Assembly: GCA_963790575.1 (NCBI GenBank)
Contig: CAWBPD010000001.1
Coordinates: 248,001-312,000, forward strand
Length of the DNA stretch: 64,000 bases
Source: CAVTSA01 sp963790575
GTDB taxonomy: Bacteria > Chloroflexota > Dormibacteria > Dormibacterales > Dormibacteraceae
Reading direction: 5' to 3'
Below are positions 62,767 through 64,000 of the stretch, piece by piece (the first letter of the stretch is position 1; each line of letters starts with the position of its first letter). The notes beneath the pieces are model-generated. The model was not told the DNA's origin. It made no database searches and worked only from the letters and a program-made list of their open reading frames with translations. A program made the translations under genes and the position numbers.

Positions 62767-63210
62767 GTGGGCGAGTCCGCGACCGCGGTCGAGCAGGAAC
62801 GCGCCATCGCAGCGCTGCCGAAGGAGTTCCGTGAGCTGGCGCGCCACGTGCTGCTGGGGAAGTTCAACGAGCGGGGGGATCCCGTTGGGTTCCACCACGC
62901 GCCTGGCGGCAGGTGCCCACCGGGCCGCCGCATCGATAAGGTGCTGGAGCGGTTTCCGGACGGCTCCTACCGGGCGGAGGTTTCGTTCTTGCATCCCGAG
63001 CGGGGTTGGGTGAAGAAGGACAAACTTCACACGATGTTCCCCGACGACTGGTCATCGGAACGGGTGTTCGATGCGGGAATGCAAGCTCACCGGAAGCGGA
63101 CCGAAGAAACGCTGGATCGGTGGCGGAACGCTGAGGTCCACCCGCCTATCCGCGGCTTCCAAAGCCGCCGGCGCGTACCAACGACCTTCTATCCGGACGC
63201 CGAGCGATGA
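62767..63210 (+). CDS. EndoU-domain nuclease, stand-alone toxin-like protein
   Basis: A 147-residue protein. RELARHVLLGKFNERGDPVG and FHHAPGGRCPPGRRIDKVLE are followed by FPDGSYRAEVSFLHPERGW, KKDKLHTMFPDDWSSERVFD and AGMQAHRKR. The order of a His-containing loop, Lys and TMFPDDWS is that of bacterial EndoU RNases, found at the C-terminus of contact-dependent and polymorphic toxins. No secretion domain or signal precedes it. The start is GTG 62767. Its stop overlaps the next gene (ATGA), which is acidic and of immunity-protein size. The toxin reading is an inference from fold and arrangement. Confidence 0.65.
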   Translation: MGESATAVEQERAIAALPKEFRELARHVLLGKFNERGDPVGFHHAPGGRCPPGRRIDKVLERFPDGSYRAEVSFLHPERGWVKKDKLHTMFPDDWSSERVFDAGMQAHRKRTEETLDRWRNAEVHPPIRGFQSRRRVPTTFYPDAER

Positions 63211-63560
63211 GAGCCCACCGCCGTTGGCATTTTCAGGGACAGGGCCTGATCGCTGTCTGCCGTGAGCCTCCGCTCCCCGCACAGCTGCAGAAGCCTTTCA
63301 TGGATCTGCTTGCTGAGCTCACGAACACGCGCCAAGGGATGGCGGACTATCTGGAAATCTGGCGTGAACACAAGTACAAGGACGACCCTGAGGACGCGCT
63401 GGTCGGAGACAACTGCTCGGTTCACTTCGTCGGTGACCGCATCCACCTCTATCCGCTGTACGACGAGCAGTGGGGCGACATCGAGGACGTCTGGATTCCG
63501 CTCGACGAGGTCGAGGAGATGTTCCGGGAATACGCGGCCTGGGCGTTCGGCGGTTCGTGA
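63207..63560 (+). CDS. Small acidic protein, putative immunity partner of the EndoU protein
   Basis: A 117-residue soluble protein opening MRAHRRWHFQGQGLIAVCRE, with an acidic second half (HKYKDDPEDALVGDNC, DEQWGDIEDVWIPLDEVEEM) and an aromatic end. I do not recognise a family. Its start overlaps the nuclease stop by ATGA, so the two are made in fixed ratio, as toxin and immunity pairs are. The excess of negative charge would suit binding to a basic nuclease. Confidence 0.6.
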   Translation: MRAHRRWHFQGQGLIAVCREPPLPAQLQKPFMDLLAELTNTRQGMADYLEIWREHKYKDDPEDALVGDNCSVHFVGDRIHLYPLYDEQWGDIEDVWIPLDEVEEMFREYAAWAFGGS

Positions 63561-63773
63561 ACGGGTAGCTTTGCCGCAGCTCGCAGCGTGTGAGCCTGCT
63601 CCTCTGAGTCGGCCGCGATCAGTAATTTGTGACCAAGCAGGACGGCGTGGAATCGCTCTCCCCATGGCTGGGTGGCGCGCCCGCGTTGATTAAGGCCGTG
63701 GCAGCCGGTAGGTATCGTCGGTCGCCAGGATCGGTGTCAGCACCGCACCTCAGTACTACACCCGAGGCTGACC
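63561..63773. other. Gap without a supportable gene
   Basis: Between the putative immunity gene and the convergent HNH gene I see no gene, tRNA, long hairpin or repeat. Confidence 0.45.
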
Positions 63774-64000
63774 TCAGGGCGGGTCGGCGTGATATTCACC
63801 ATGCTCGTCGCGCCACAAGGTCCACCCACCCTCGTGACACATAGTGTGGTGACGGCGGCAGAGCTTGCCTCCGTTCTCGACGTCGGTAGTGCCCCCGTGC
63901 AGCCAGTGCTTTAAATGATGGTTGCCGCACCAGCGGAGGTCGCGGTCGCAGCCCGGGAACGCGCAGTGCCGGTCTCGGATCGCCATCGCCAGCGACTGCC
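63774..64000 (-). CDS. HNH endonuclease, C-terminal part (gene runs off the window)
   Basis: The last 75 codons of a gene that begins beyond base 64000. CAFPGCDRDLRWCGNHHLKH and LCRRHHTMCHEGGW form the HNH beta-beta-alpha metal fold with its cysteines and histidines. This is the typical end of actinobacterial DUF222-HNH proteins, about 400-500 residues long. An ATG at 63986 lies inside the domain and is not the real start. It is convergent with the EndoU unit. Confidence 0.85.
   Translation of the reverse strand, partial: QSLAMAIRDRHCAFPGCDRDLRWCGNHHLKHWLHGGTTDVENGGKLCRRHHTMCHEGGWTLWRDEHGEYHADPP

Overview
The window is a high-GC (roughly 70 percent by eye) bacterial chromosome segment with heavy use of GTG, TTG and apparently CTG start codons. 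A DUF1918 protein, a SARP-type regulator, an LLM/F420-class oxidoreductase, a PPOX-family flavoprotein, an MshA-like glycosyltransferase and a CIRCE-controlled groESL operon point to an actinobacterium or a related high-GC lineage such as Dormibacterota/Chloroflexota. I cannot name the species from sequence alone.

Layout. 1-4.4 kb: tsaB(partial)-rimI-tsaD, a small DUF2007-like gene, and groES-groEL behind a perfect CIRCE operator. 4.5-10 kb: repeats, an APH(6)-like kinase, DUF1918, a membrane protein, an A-type Fe-S carrier, a class A penicillin-binding protein, then tRNA-Asp and tRNA-Ser. 10-19.4 kb: TetR with a divergent membrane protein, a PPOX protein, a decayed cupin/MMPL pair, a zinc alcohol dehydrogenase, AraC, a hotdog-Nudix fusion and two small proteins. 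19.5-25.4 kb: a sugar/sugar-acid cluster (enolase-superfamily dehydratase, IolE-like isomerase, 2-hydroxyacid dehydrogenase, RhaM mutarotase, arabinose/fucose-isomerase-like enzyme). 25.4-28.9 kb: M28-like peptidase, and CsoR with a DUF318/ArsP permease behind a recognisable operator. 28.9-33.1 kb: a four-gene overlapping set for polyprenyl-linked glycan assembly. 33.2-42.7 kb: a SARP regulator flanked by TGGTGCACCA palindromes, then a tightly packed operon resembling a Tcp/PrgI-type conjugation machine (TcpC, small membrane proteins, VirB4, TrbL/VirB6, an NTF2-like protein, an SLT-CHAP lytic enzyme), with no relaxase, coupling protein or integrase, and ending in a J-domain membrane protein. 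42.8-49.3 kb: HpcH aldolase, sugar-acid dehydratase and a ThDP enzyme, facing an acyltransferase and an acyl-CoA ligase. 49.4-54.3 kb: a two-component system, an LLM oxidoreductase, a HAD protein and a glycosyltransferase, the last two carrying frame errors. 54.3-57.6 kb: a leaderless ArsR-SRPBCC fusion gene and a VOC gene interrupted by an IS256-like element that carries a zinc-finger second ORF. 57.5-62.6 kb: DUF2236, LDH2-type dehydrogenase, nitroreductase, two amidohydrolases and a U32-like barrel protein. 62.7-64 kb: an EndoU-like nuclease with a putative immunity protein, and the 3' part of an HNH endonuclease gene.

Many intergenic gaps carry one dispersed repeat family built on TGCCGGC with a 41-42 base period or a long stem-loop form (4.8, 19.4, 21.3, 25.4 and 62.7 kb). 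Other gaps carry unrelated long perfect hairpins (42.7, 46.5 and 49.4 kb). The strongest candidates for something undescribed are the relaxase-less conjugation-like operon with its SARP regulator, the stand-alone EndoU/immunity pair, and the repeat family.
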